From: Salvia splendens
Taxonomy: Eukaryota; Streptophyta; Magnoliopsida; Lamiales; Lamiaceae
DNA length: 64,000 nucleotides
Assembly (NCBI RefSeq): GCF_004379255.2
Contig: NC_056037.1
Coordinates: 10,984,902-11,048,901 of the forward strand
Reading direction: 5' to 3'
A program made the translations under genes and the position numbers. Below are positions 12,729 to 24,469 of this stretch, in pieces (position 1 is the stretch's first letter; the number at the start of each line of letters is the position of its first letter). The notes under the pieces are model-generated. The model had not been told where the DNA came from. It did no database searches and worked only from the letters and a program-made list of their open reading frames with translations.

Positions 12729-13438
12729 GTAAAAACGGAACGTCAGTTTATATTTTTGAGTAATGATCCCATGATTTACGCGAAGAAAAAACGGAACGTC
12801 AGTTTATATTTTTTTAGTTCCCATATTACCCTTTTATGCCTCAATTCGTTATTATTATGACCTAACAAAATGGTTGACAAGACTAAATCGTGGCCGTTCA
12901 TAATCAGATCCTCCGTTCCAGATTTGGTCTGTATTTTTGTACTTAAGGGCGTATTTTGATAGATTAAGACCCTATATATATATATATAGTTGTGATAAAC
13001 TACAAACCTTCTATAATACAAACTATACAAACTTTAATCTCACTCACTTAGAGCATCTCCAATGGCGGACGTCCGGTTGGACGTGCGCGACGGGCGACCG
13101 GGACGTCCGCCATTATGGCAGGGGAGGTCGGATACGGACGTCCCGTGAGGACGTCGGGTGTCCTCGAACGTCGGCGCGACGGGCGGGCGGACGTCCGCCA
13201 TTGTGGCGTGGGTCGGACGTCCGATTTTTAATTTTTTTTAATTTTTTTAAACTCTATATATACGGCTCGTTGAATTTTATTTCATTCGCACCACTTGTGT
13301 TAACAAGTTTCTCTCTCTACATCTCTAATTTCAAGTATATCTAGAATGTCTAGTGACAGTGACAGCGAGAATGAATTGGAGGTCGCTGTGGAAGGTGCGA
13401 TAGATAGGCTGCTACAGCAGAGGGCGCAGCGGCGGCAG

Positions 13439-15480
13439 TAGGGGTGGGAAATTATACCGAAATACCGTAATACCGGACTTACCGTACCGGAAAAATACCG
13501 AAAATACCGATTTTTCGGTATACCGCAGTTTCCGGTACGGTATGATACCGTACCGCAGTGTTTCGGTACGGTAACGGTATCAATTTTTCTATACCGCGGT
13601 ATACCGAATCCACGGTATACCGGTATACCACGGTATACCGAAACTTCGGTATATACCGAATCCACGGTATACCGGTATACCGTGGTATACCGAATATTCT
13701 GTATATACCAAAGATTCGGTATACCACGGTATACCGGTATACCGATAGATTATTATATATATATATATTAATATTAAATATGTTGTAATATATATATTAC
13801 ATTTATATATATTATATTAAAAAAAATTTAATACATCAATTAATACAATAAAATTAAACATTCAAATGATAATTTATTCAAACAAATTCAAAATTAACCT
13901 GAATTATTTTTTTGTCAACTCATCCTATTAAATATAATAAACACAATAGCACATAACACCGAAAGAATATTGGAAATACGATATCGGGAATATGTTTCAA
14001 CAGAGCACATTTGAAAAAATTTGTATTAACGCACACCATTTAGTATATGATTCTTTGTGTAATGTCATATTCCAAATATACAAAGTAATTAAAAATTTTG
14101 TTTTATTCTTCGTCCCACTTCATAAAATGTCAATTAAAAATATGTGCATCTGAAAATGAATCAAATCGTTTAATTAGTGTTTAATTCATTGTATGTTATC
14201 TTATTTTATATACTACTTAAATTGAAGGATGAATAAATAGGATACTGATCAGTCATTCTTAATTCTTAAAGAGAAATAAATGTCCAATTTAAATTACTAA
14301 CTAGTGTCACGCCCGTGCGATGCACGGGTCATTTTAATTTCTTCATATTTATTTCATTTTGCGAAATAAAAGTTGTGAAATGATAAACAAAAGAATATTC
14401 GACATCCTCTTACTTTGGATTATACTTTTTCAATCACATTAACCCCACATAGACACAAGAGTGTGTTTAAATGCTACCTTTTCTTAAAAATGTCAATACG
14501 ATCACATTAAAATTTCAACACATATTTGTGTTGACATTTTAATAAACTGTCTTGACATTTAAATATCAGACTTAAAATTAAAAAGCATTTTAAATCTGTG
14601 AAAATATGAATTAACCGTTGAGTTACAACTGTATGAGCAAGTTTACGTTGCAATAATTTAATATTGCACTGGTGAGACACTTTCTAGTCGAGATTCATTT
14701 CATTGCAATATAGCGACCCTATACACTAAAAACCCAAACCTTGAAACCTAAATCCTAAACCCTTAACTTTAAAATATACTCATCATAACCAACAAATGAG
14801 CCAAATTTTGATATATGTTGAATTTTAGTATTTTCACATTAAAAAAATATTATTTGCTAGTATTTTAAAAATTTATTCAAATCAAAGGAAGACAGTGCCT
14901 TGTTAATATTTTTGAGAATTTGTATGCATGTTTATAATGATAGATTGAAATTAAAGTCTAGGGGGAAAATTGAATCTTTATTTCATTACACTTGTAAATC
15001 TATTTGGAGATTTTATTTATAAGACCAATTATTACTACTATTGGTCTAAATAGCCAAAAATAATCAATAAGTACCTTCATTTTATCATTAACCACGATTA
15101 TGAGATAAAATTCTGAATATATGTAATCAAAATAATCCATAAATATATATTAAAAGATACTTAAAGATCAACATCATCGGCAACAACAAATGTAATATGA
15201 TACTTGATAACATGCTAACCAAAATATAAAATTGAATATAGTGATGGACGAATTACCGATAGCAAAAAATAATGAACAATCGAGAAACCAATTAGTAAAT
15301 GAACAAATCAAGAAACCAATTATTTTTCGGTATACCGTAATAACGGTATGGTAACGGTATCAAAAAATATCATACCGAATTTCCGGTATACCGAAAATTT
15401 GGTACGGTATCGGTATTGAATTTTGTCATACCGTACTTTCCGGTACGGTATGCGGTATGACACGTACCGACCCACCCCTA
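13439..15480. mobile_element. Non-autonomous hAT element inside the Harbinger transposase
   Basis: The terminal inverted repeats are taggggtggg and cccaccccta. The flanking 8-mers are ggcggcag (13431-13438) and ggcgacag (15481-15488), a hAT-type 8-bp target duplication with one mismatch. Dense ataccg/cggtat repeats fill the subterminal 300 bp on the left (13455-13745) and 150 bp on the right (15325-15475). The AT-rich interior has no transposase frame. Confidence 0.9.
14301..14328 (-). other. Helitron-like 3' terminus inside the hAT element
   Basis: Read on the minus strand there is a hairpin (stem cccgtgc/gcacggg, loop atc) followed by gcgtgacaCTAG and a host T. A hairpin just before CTRR with insertion next to T is the Helitron 3' signature. 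A matching 5' TC end was not located, so the extent is unknown. Confidence 0.55.
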
Positions 15481-17081
15481 GGCGACAGCAGGCTACGGTA
15501 CCTCGGCCGATCCATCGTCGAACTACAGTACCCCGTGACCACATTGCTGCACATATTCGGTTGTATGCAGACTACTTCGCTCCGCAACCGCGTTTTGGGG
15601 AAGCCTTATTCCGGCGACGCTTTAGGATGCATCGTCCACTGTTTCTGCACATCGTGGGTGCTTTAGAGAGAAGATACCTGTATTTTAGGATCAGGGAGGA
15701 TGCGGCTGGCAAACCCGAACTCACGCCCTTGCAGAAGTGCACTGTCGCAATCAGACAACTGGCGTACGGAGGCGCGGCCGACATGTTCGACGAGTACCTC
15801 CACATTGGCGAGTCGACAGCCGTCGAGTGTCTGCAGAATTTTTGTGCGGGCGTGAGAGCGATATTCGGTGAGCGGTATCTTCGGAGTCCGAGCCCCGAAG
15901 ACTGCCAGAGTTTGGTAGATATGCATGGGTCGGTGCACGGGTTCCCTGGGATGTTGGATAGCATAGATTGTATGCATTGGGAATGGAAGAACTGCCCCAC
16001 CGCCTGGAAGGGGATGTACACTACTGGCTTCAAAGCCAAGCATCCCACGATGATCCTAGAAGTTGTAGCTGACTACCGGCTGTGGATATGGCATGTTTAT
16101 TTTGGAGTCGCCGGGTCGAACAACGACATCAACGTTCTCCAGTCGTCGCCCCTGTTCAATGCTCAGTGCAATGGCGTTGGTCCCGCCATCAGTTTCGTCG
16201 CCAACGGCAACCAGCACAATATGAGATACTATTTGGCGGATGGGATATACCCAAACTGGCCCGTCTTTGTGAAGACAATCAAGCATCCGCTCGGACAAAA
16301 GAAGTCATACTTTGCGAGCCGTCAGGAAGCAGCGCGCAAGGATGTGGAGCGGGCATTTGGTGTGCTCCAGAGTCGATGGGCGGTAGTCAAGGGTTCTGCA
16401 CGGCAGTGGTATATTCCCAACATCGGCGATGTCATGTACGCATGTATCATAATGCACAACATGATTGTCGAAAATGAAAGTGCGGAACTGACTCAGTGGA
16501 CCAATGAAGATGATACGGGTGCAGGTCCAAATCACGGCGTGGCCACCGCGAATGTGAATATGGGGGTACCTCATGGAGAGGTCGAGCGGATGCGTGCATT
16601 TGCCGACATGCGGCAAACAGATGCCCATGTTCGACTTCAGAACGATATTATCGAAGAGGTTTGGACGCGGAAGGGTTGACGTTGATGTTAGTACTTTTTT
16701 TTATTTTATTACTATGTAATTTTTTTTTCAAATCATGTATGTTTTTTTTAAATGAAGTTGTTAATTTTTCCCGTTCGTATTCGTGTTGAAATTTTATTTC
16801 CGTAAACGTAAATTGCTTTATTTGTGAATTTGTGATTTTTTTTATTGCGGGAAGTCCTAGTGGGAAGGGCGGATTGTGAAGGGGATGTCCTAGTGACGTG
16901 GCAGTGGGATGGGAAGTCCTAGTGACGTGGCGGGAGGTGTTTTCGGGATGTCCTAGTGGATGTCCGAGTGGGACATCCGCCCACTGGAGATGCTCTTAAT
17001 ACAATTAATCAACGGTTAATATAAGAGATTTTTCTAATGTCAACATTTCCTACAAATTCTTTACACTCCGTTGACATCGAA

Positions 17082-17216
17082 CAATCAGAATTTGTACACC
17101 CCCATTGACAGAATTTGTACACTCCGTTGACATCAGCCCTCCCGTTGACAGAATTTGTACACTCCGTTGACATCAGCCCCCGTTGACAGAATTTGTACAC
17201 TCCGTTGACATCAGTT
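17082..17216. repeat. About 40-bp tandem repeat in the right half of the split MITE
   Basis: The unit cgttgacagaatttgtacac plus tccgttgacatcagcc repeats about three times, with a degenerate copy before it. The copies differ only by one to four bases. Confidence 0.8.
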
Positions 17217-17273
17217 TATATAGTTTGTATTATAGAGAGTTTGAATTTGATCACACCTCTATATATATATATA

Positions 17274-18506
17274 ATGCTCTAAATTCAAATCCTATTTTCA
17301 AGCACTATTCATTAAAATATCAACAGACATATTAATATAATACCGTTGGAAAGAAAAAACAAGACTCTAATGTTAAGTGTTAACCCTACCTACAAAATCA
17401 GCACCTACTAGTGGGAGACGAAGAAGAATTAGATCTAGATCTACTTTTCAAGTTCTTAGCAACACTTGGACTATTGTCTTCGAATTTGTTAAGTCCTATG
17501 CGTTTCTCTAAAATGTGTCCATACACATGGAGAATCGTGAGTTGGGAATAAGTTAAAAGATTCACGGCTAAGTACACACCCGAACGTGGAGAAATTGCTA
17601 GTCACTACTATCCTTTGGTGAATCAAAATGTATTCAACCAAATCACATTTAATTTATGTATTCTATGTGAATCTTCATAAATCCAAAATATACACGTAAG
17701 CGAATTAATTCACATAGTCACCTAAATAGATACGAATAGAGATCCGTTTGTTTAGTAGCATTTCCATTGCAAAACCCCAACACCATCATTATCTTATAAA
17801 CTTTTGTCGAACAGTCGTGTTACAAAAGAATTGAACTGTACACAGCTGATGCAACCTCACTTTTGTTTTTTACAAAATATCAAGACATAGGAGATTATTG
17901 AACATGACTCTGAACGAAATAAATTGTACTGCATGGATGATATGATATAGCTCAAAAAGACATCTCATATCTTAACCATATTTTGCCTTTATATTTTTAC
18001 CAGAGCTACAACTCGTCTTTTACATCTGTTGTCAAAAACTTCATCTGCAACCCATCACTAGTCTACACAGTGTCGAGATTATATAGTGTCTCACGATTAT
18101 CCATCCACCTTAACCTCTATGCAGCTACTCTTTTACCCTAAAACCGAGTCATTTTTGTTAGAACGCTCTACAAGAAGAGCAAAATCAAATATTTACCTAA
18201 AAAAACTGCAGCCAGAGCAGGAGACAAGGAAGGAAATAGCAAATAGTACATGAAATAGTAAGCTTAAAATGTTAATGACTTGACTTCAATTTCAATTGCA
18301 CTAAGAATTTGGCTTTCAAATAATCCACCTCATCACAAAAACCATGAGCGAGCAAATATGATGCTGCTAGTTTCATTTTTCAAAACAGAAAAGATTCATT
18401 CCGATGACAGAAACTGGTTTGTCAACCAAGTTGAACACCTCAAAAAATATTTGCTTATTCAGAATCCGATCGTTCTCTTCATTTCTCAGAAATCAGATGC
18501 TAAAAT
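17274..18506. other. Intergenic, no gene seen
   Basis: AT-rich spacer downstream of TIM50, which probably includes its 3' UTR near the 18.5 kb end. No motif, frame or element border was recognised. Confidence 0.5.
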
Positions 18507-21500
18507 CTATCGTTTCCATAAGCGACCCTGTTGTTTTTGCCCTTGCATACGCCTGCAGCACATATTTCCATCAGTGCATTGAACACCAACAAAATGTGAA
18601 ATGACAACATGAAACACCTTGCCCATACAATAAATTAAAATATACTATAGTAATTTGTAACAAAGTCATAATGGAATATAAATGAGTAATAGTAATTATA
18701 CATTATATATACCGAGATTAGCAGAATATAGAAGCTGTAGTACACATATATGACTATTAAACTTCACTAATCGCTACTTAAAGTGGTGAGATATTACCAT
18801 AAACCAGTATTTCAGAAGATGCAACATTCATTTGGGAAAATAATATTCCTCGACTACCAATCGTCCTACCTCAACCTCAATCCAAAAAAGAAATGGGGAA
18901 AAAAGAACTAGAGGAGGAAATTTGATTGGTAATGGAAAAAAGGAAGGGAAAAAGAAAAAAAACTGACCTTTGATGCTCTTTGGATCTTTCAATAAACTCG
19001 TTGGCAACATCACGCCCTTGGTATGAGGTTAGAACAGTTCTGATGTCAGCTGGTCTGTGCTTAGCAACATCTGCACTCAAACAAATTAAACTACATTTTC
19101 CAACAGAAGTGGAAAATGGGTAGAAAACTGTATATTAAATGCTTACATTCAAGAAATGGAATGAGATCTACAAGTGCAGTATCTTCCTGTTCTCCTTGCC
19201 ACGGTTTTACTTGAACAGAGTTTTCAGGCTGAAGGCTACTTTCAAGTGCATGACCACTAATATATATAACCTTAGCAGGATCCCGATTCAGTATTGATAG
19301 GTCCTATAGAAAGATTACGTCAGAAAAAAAAACAATATTCTACCTATGAAATAATATCCAGAGTATTGCGACTAAAACAATGAAAACCAAGTAAGCTTGC
19401 AAGCATAAAATAGCTTGTCAATAAGGGAGAGATGGATTCTTTTCATAAAATCTTCACCATGAGCAGAATTAAACTCAGATGCAATGTTCTCATGATGCTA
19501 AATTGCATTCACAAATCAATAGTAGCAGTTCTAAGTCTTATATAGCAAACATAGTACCCATCAATAATGTATTCTTACAATGTAATCTTAATTGATTACA
19601 AACAGCAACTCACATTGTTGATTCTATGCTCCTTGCTTCTTTAGCAACAAGCCTGACAGAAACAACTCAACAATGTATAGTGACGGCTACTATTTTCAGC
19701 AAGAAAAAGAGGGAGTGATGGAAAATGGTGAAAAATGAAGCCAACACTCAATAAATTGACACAAAGAAAAAGAAGTGAATTGCTAGCTATTCAGTCTGCC
19801 CAAGTGTTGCATGATAATAACCAAGAAGGAAATGAATTGTCTGGCATTTCGGTAACATTATGTGTAAATAAAATTACAATAGATGTCTAAAGTAAAAGTG
19901 AATAGATGTACCCTATAGTGCTTGCCATCAACATATTTTGTTTCACCCCTGGAAAGCCTATACCGGATACAGTGCTTTGTATCCAATCTTTCAACAACAG
20001 GATCCACATACTGTGATTTTGAGGACAGATGCAACAAGTTCCATAATAAACAAAAAAATGTTAGCAATATATAGGAGGTGAAAGTAACAATGTCTTTTAT
20101 TTATCTAAAAAAAAAAGTAAAAGCTTACCATATTTAGTTGGTCAGAGTATACTATAATTTCATAAAATTGAGCTAAATACTCGAGAAAAGCATCAACACC
20201 AGGCCTCTTAAATGTTCTCCACCCTCGGTCACGCTTCAAAAAACACAATCAGGAAAATGCAGTGGTTAGTATATGTACACCATCAGAATTTCATCAAGAA
20301 AATAATTGGAAACCAATGACATATTTTTGTCTACTTATATAAATATATAGTGGATGATCATAGACTTATAGTAAAAACACCCCATACCGCACCCCCCACA
20401 AAAATGGAATTATGAATGATGCTTCTCTACATGCAATTGCAGATTAGTGCTTCTTTATGCATACAATATTGCTTCTTTTATGTCAATATTTCTTTATACA
20501 CACAATTATGATTCTTTTATCAATGATTCTATATGCATCCAATGATACAATAATGGTTCTTTTATGTATGCTTTTTCATACATACAATAATACTTCTTCG
20601 ATGTTAATGTTTTTGCATTACATAATTCTATTTATGACAACTGTGGATCATACAAAGGTTTATTTGATCCTCTCCCTATATGTATATGGATATCTTACAA
20701 CAAAATTACGGACGTTACGTAGCAACCAAATTAATGACAAGAACAATGTATGATTAGACATAATGTAAATGTAATCAGTGCATATTCACCTATGAGGCAA
20801 TAAATGTGACCATCAAGCAAAATAGTTGAAGAAAAAGCACACAGATGTTACCTTCCAATCAGAGTATATCAATGTCTCATTCAAATCTAGAACAAGGGTA
20901 AAAATATGCTGCTCCAAAGGGTGCAAATCAGGGAGAAGCTTATCTGATGTTGGTTCGGTGAAACCCTGAAACAAATTGACCAGATATTCAAAGAATCTTT
21001 AAGTTGGTCAGAGATTCAAACAAAGTAATGATCTCTCGCACTCAAACGTGAAAATCTAAAATTATGACCTTAATGTGTTCTTCAGCTAACCTCCTCAAAT
21101 CAAGGTAAACATCAACTAATTTAGCAGGACCTGTAATACACAATTTCAAAATGAAACAACCAGTGAAATTAAGACATAATCTTCAGGAATATTACTGAAA
21201 CTAATTGATTAAGACCAGATGTAACAAACTATTATATCTTATCCAGTTACAATAGTACTACAAAAGAAGACCTTCAAAAGAAAACCACTTCACCTGACAT
21301 TGTTGCAGCATGTAGATAAGCTTGAAATTTCTGCAGAAATAATTTGGTACATGGATTACAGATTGTTAGTTCATGCCTCTTGATTTTCAGCATATCAGGA
21401 AGAAACTGAATCTCAAATTTTAAGAGTAATAATCCAAATAGCCCAAGGGCACTCAGGAGAAGATCATGGGCACATGAGTAGTAAGTTTTCAGATCAAGGA

Positions 21501-22631
21501 AATTGCTACCCTTGCTATTTCCCCAAATCTCATAACATCTCATTTTCTGATCAATCTCTAGAGTCTAGGGTGGGCATCAGTAGTTGGACCAGAGCATATC
21601 AACAATAAAGTAGCAACTATAGATTACAAGGCTCCAAAATATCCAACACTTATTAGATGCTACTCCTACTAAATAAATCATGAAGGTAGTTTTCTATAAG
21701 AACATATGAAACTAATGTGTACAAGAATTAAGCCTGTAACTTTAAAGAGTACTACATGTTTAGTCTTTAGAGTTTAGACTCATGTTCTAGTTTAGAATGC
21801 CATTATCAATGTGTCAAGAAAACATTAAACCAGGAAACAAGGTGACCCGTACTTGTCTTCCTTGGCACCTTAACATGTGATAATCTAACTACCAAAGGAA
21901 TTTGTTACACACAAAGGGCAATATTGATGGAAGAACATGCCTTTTCCACTCTCATTGACGCTCATCACCATCCATTATATTTATCATAAATAATAAAATA
22001 GTAGTATATCTTTAGTTATACGTGGATAAAAATGAATTTGAGCAGATGCTCCTTAATCACATGAACTAACATATAGGCAAAAGCTAAACACAGAGGGAGC
22101 AGAAAACGCACATCCAGAGAAGTTGCATCATCGCCAACAGTGTACTTGGCCGATGCACGAAAGCCCTTTGTCTTCTCATCAACTTCATCGGTAGTGTAGG
22201 CTACAAATTAACATGTAGTAGTAGCATTTAATTGAGGTAAGAGCTTCAATTTAACAGTATCGCGTATACAAATTTAAAATGCAGACATGCAATTCCCACT
22301 CTGAGCCAAAATTCAATAATATAGCAAGTGAATCGTCAATTAAAATGCGAACGAGGGGATACCAACCATAGGTTGCGTAGGCAGATGTGGCGACACCACC
22401 GGTCAAGGCAGCAACAAGACCGTACTTGAGAAAGGCCCAGGAGCTATTCGGCGCCTCGGCTACCGGCGGCGGGCCACTGGGAGGCTGCGGCGTCTGGTCA
22501 ATGAGGAGCGATGCTGAGATGAGGGAATCTCTTGGGGCGTCATTGGCGGCGCTGGTGGAAAATGGGCGATTACTCCTCGAACGCGAAATGATAGAATTCA
22601 ACCGCGCGCATTTCCGAGAGATTGCAGACAT
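18507..22631 (-). CDS. TIM50: Mitochondrial import inner membrane translocase subunit TIM50
   Basis: Ten exons join in phase: 22367-22631, 22112-22200, 21294-21330, 21069-21130, 20852-20965, 20129-20233, 19912-20010, 19147-19303, 18968-19070, 18507-18552; total 359 codons (358 aa; family about 370). TIM50 is the inner-membrane receptor of the TIM23 complex that hands presequence proteins from TOM to TIM23. Residues 1-60 look like a mitochondrial presequence (Arg/Ser-rich, no acidic residues at the start); about 64-85 is a hydrophobic glycine-rich membrane segment; the intermembrane-space part is an FCP1-like phosphatase fold. The usual DxDx motif reads DLNET (178-182), so the second catalytic Asp is absent, as in plant TIM50 relatives. 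Other family blocks are [22 protein letters not shown] and the [11 protein letters not shown] region. The end is QQGRLWKR. No lesion was seen. All introns are GT-AG; the acceptor before exon 6 is tgaag. Confidence 0.95.
20400..20620. repeat. Degenerate short repeats in TIM50 intron 5
   Basis: A motif like tgcttcttttatg followed by acaat or a variant recurs six or more times at 20-50 bp spacing within the intron between exons 5 and 6. The 98-codon frame across it at 20457-20753 is a by-product. Confidence 0.45.
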
Positions 22632-22979
22632 CGATCAGAGTTATTTGATGGATGGAATCAGCTAGGGTTTTGCAGTTTCTGGGTGTGGGGTTTTTCCTTG
22701 CTTAGATTAACTCAACCGAATAGTCTGTTGAATTATATTTACTGAGTGACAAGTAACTAAATTATGTCTCAATCAATTCGCCCTTCATCATTTTAAGAAT
22801 TACTATATGATTAAAATATCCAATTCACTAAAAATATTGAAAACCCAATAGAATCAACAATTCACTAAAAATATTGAAAACCCAATAAAATAAAAAATTA
22901 CAAAACTAAAGTTTAGAAAATAAAAAAAATTACATAATTAAAATCCTAAAACAGACAAATCACATAATTAAACTAGATA
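22632..22979. promoter_or_regulatory. TIM50 upstream region
   Basis: The short TIM50 5' leader and probable promoter lie here. A direct repeat (ttcactaaaaatattgaaaa) occurs twice near 22823 and 22861. No clear TATA box was picked out. Confidence 0.35.
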
Positions 22980-24430
22980 CGAGTCCCACGATCATCATCT
23001 AGTGTGATTCCAAATGGATGGCGATGCAGCTCTTGGCTAAGCCACTCACTCACATCCATAAATGTGGCTTAGCCATCAAATATTCCCTTGCCTTAACTCT
23101 TCACCGCCTTCTTGTTGTCGGGGTGATAAAGTTTGAAAGCATATTTCAAAATATTCGCCTCACTGGATCCATTGTCCCATTATTTTTCTTCGGTATTTTA
23201 AATGACGCAACACTTTTGGGCTCACTCGATCAAAATGAGCATGAATCTTCTTCTTGCAGGAGCAAATAAGAGTCTCATCAAACTGAGTCCGGTTATATGC
23301 CTCAACAACTTTTACCCAGAAATCTTTCGCCTTTTAGTTGTTTCCAAGGACAGATCATCTAAATTGTTGACAAAAACATGGAAAATCTTAATTGTTTCCT
23401 CCGAGGCTGTTGAAACAATAGAGTTTGATCGACAAGAACAAGAACCGAAGAAGAAAGAAAGTATATTTTCTTGGGAGAAAATTGTAGGAACCTTTTATTG
23501 CTATTCAAGAAGGATGATTGATCATCAACTGACTACTTTTAACTCTACATCTGCTATCTATATTCATCACAAAACTAATGAAGTGAACGAGTAGTTACAC
23601 TTCTTGATCGGTTGCAAGAGCCAAGCTCAAACCGAGCTCAACTTCCACTAACTAACAAATCCTAACGGCTAGTAGCCGTTGGCTCCCAACTAACTTTTGA
23701 ATTTGCTTCCTTCGATTGTGTGTAGCTTTCCTCACCATTGCTCCCATGCACTTTAGCTATACTTCACTCAGTTACAATCTCCAACAGAGGCGGACATGAA
23801 CCGCGGTGTCAATTGAAAGTTGGATTTCATCCAACAACTGCGTGGGATATCCGATATGTTGGATATTTGGGGAGGTAGATACATTGGGGTGCCAATGGGT
23901 GGAACAATGAAGATCCGATAGAAACAAAAGTGCATACAAGTAATGAGCCCACCGGAAACGAGTTGGTACTTGGTATACTCCATTCTTATTGACTTGTCAT
24001 AAGGAAATATGAAAATTGAGTGCAAGAAAGATTTTTTTTTGGGTGAAAAAATAATGAGTTGAATGATGTTTTTTTTAGGTGGTAATAGAAGGTATTGGCA
24101 GGGGAAAATGAAAAAAAAAGGTAGAAACCTGCCAAATAACATATAGTACTATATTTGAATAGTACAGTAAATTTTGAATTTTAATTATTTTCTCAGATAT
24201 ATAGATAATTAAAAATGCTCAAACATTGGCTACTTGTAGGCCCGCGAGTGAGCATAACGCCCAGCAGTGATTGGTCGGGCCGTCGGGGTGCGGAACGTCC
24301 CTCCTCTCTTTGCGCCTTCGTGTAACGTCCGTTCCACCAATATGCCTGCAACGTGTTCTGCCAGAATTATATTCTGCTACGTGACCAGTGATGACTGTTG
24401 CATATACTCTTAGACTCTCTCCATCTACAA
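22980..24430 (-). pseudogene. Relic of a PIF/Harbinger ORF1 (Myb/SANT-like) element
   Basis: On the minus strand around 23195-23330 the frame AKDFWVKVVEAYNRTQ, then CKKKIHAHFDRVSPKV, parallels the intact ORF1 at 48135-49262 (FWEKVTEIYHRIKP, then MLRSHFGRVDKQVKKL). A further trace, AFKLYHPDNKKAVKS, follows after a frame change. Stops and shifts elsewhere show decay. A GC-rich block at 24220-24360 shares ggcccgcgagtg with the subterminal region of the 47.7-kb element and probably marks its 5' end. Exact termini and target duplication were not identified. A solo LTR interrupts it at 23408-23786. Confidence 0.55.
23408..23786. mobile_element. Solo LTR with 5-bp target duplication
   Basis: A 379-bp sequence begins TGTTG and ends CAACA (perfect 5-bp inverted ends). 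It is flanked by gaggc on both sides (23403-23407 and 23787-23791), as expected of an LTR left after LTR-LTR recombination. No internal retrotransposon domain is adjacent. Size suggests a Copia-type LTR (inference). Confidence 0.85.
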
Positions 24431-24469
24431 TTATTTGTCTTGTTTTTCCATGCGAATCCGTTTTTAATA

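Larger units (their letters stand above)
9455..12972. mobile_element. Large palindromic TIR element (FAR1/MULE-like) bordered by (TA)n tracts
   Basis: The left end from 9455 and the reverse complement of the right end at 12972 align for about 150 bp: both run through gcccttA.GTA, aatacagaccaaat.tgga, ggccacgat, and a GGTCATAATA stretch, at roughly 70% identity. The left end abuts a (TA)n tract at 9431-9454, the right end another at 12973-12988. The middle (11672-12132) is a near-perfect hairpin around a third TA tract. Two readings are possible: one fold-back element, or two related elements tail to tail sharing the central TA tract. The only coding trace is a FAR1-like zinc-knuckle fragment at 10186-10494, so a Mutator/FAR1 origin is an inference. 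Confidence 0.65.
13346..16679 (+). pseudogene. PIF/Harbinger DDE transposase, interrupted by a hAT insertion
   Basis: The gene starts at ATG 13346 (MSSDSDSENELEV) and runs 31 codons to 13438, where the inserted hAT element supplies a TAG at 13439-13441. Coding resumes at 15489 in the same phase and is open to the stop ending at 16679, so with one copy of the 8-bp duplication removed the frame would be continuous at 427 aa, the usual size for a plant PIF-type transposase. Catalytic residues are visible: Asp in MLDSIDCMHWEW (codon 15957-15959 or 15966-15968), Asp in GSNNDINVL (16125-16127), and Glu in RKDVERAFG (16347-16349). Apart from the insertion no stop or frameshift was seen, so the insertion probably caused the loss of function. 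An internal ATG at 15627 could give a shorter product. Confidence 0.92.
13051..16995 (+). mobile_element. PIF/Harbinger element with transposase only
   Basis: The ends are gagcatctccaatgg and the complement of ccactggagatgctc, flanked by the 3-bp target duplication TTA at 13048-13050 and 16996-16998, which is diagnostic of PIF/Harbinger. It carries one gene, the DDE transposase; no Myb/SANT-like ORF1 is present in the 290 bp before or 315 bp after it. A hAT element occupies 13439-15480. The subterminal regions are GC-rich with repeated gacgtcc or gatgtcc motifs. Confidence 0.93.
12989..17258. mobile_element. Small TIR MITE split by a Harbinger insertion
   Basis: The left end gttgtgataaac (12989 onward) and the reverse complement of the right end (ggtgtgatcaaa, ending about 17258) continue in parallel through tctataatacaaactata. 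Removing the Harbinger element leaves about 320 bp. Both outer sides are (TA)n tracts (12973-12988 and about 17259-17273). The left tract also bounds the neighbouring palindromic element. Confidence 0.7.

Noticed and set aside
15572..16628. Several long minus-strand frames over the Harbinger transposase
   Set aside because: They are shadows of the plus-strand coding sequence, which has the DDE motifs.
17082..17216. CRISPR-like short repeats
   Set aside because: Units are head-to-tail with no spacers, within a plant MITE.
20457..20753. 98-codon plus frame within TIM50
   Set aside because: It lies wholly within an intron on the opposite strand and is made of degenerate AT-rich repeats.
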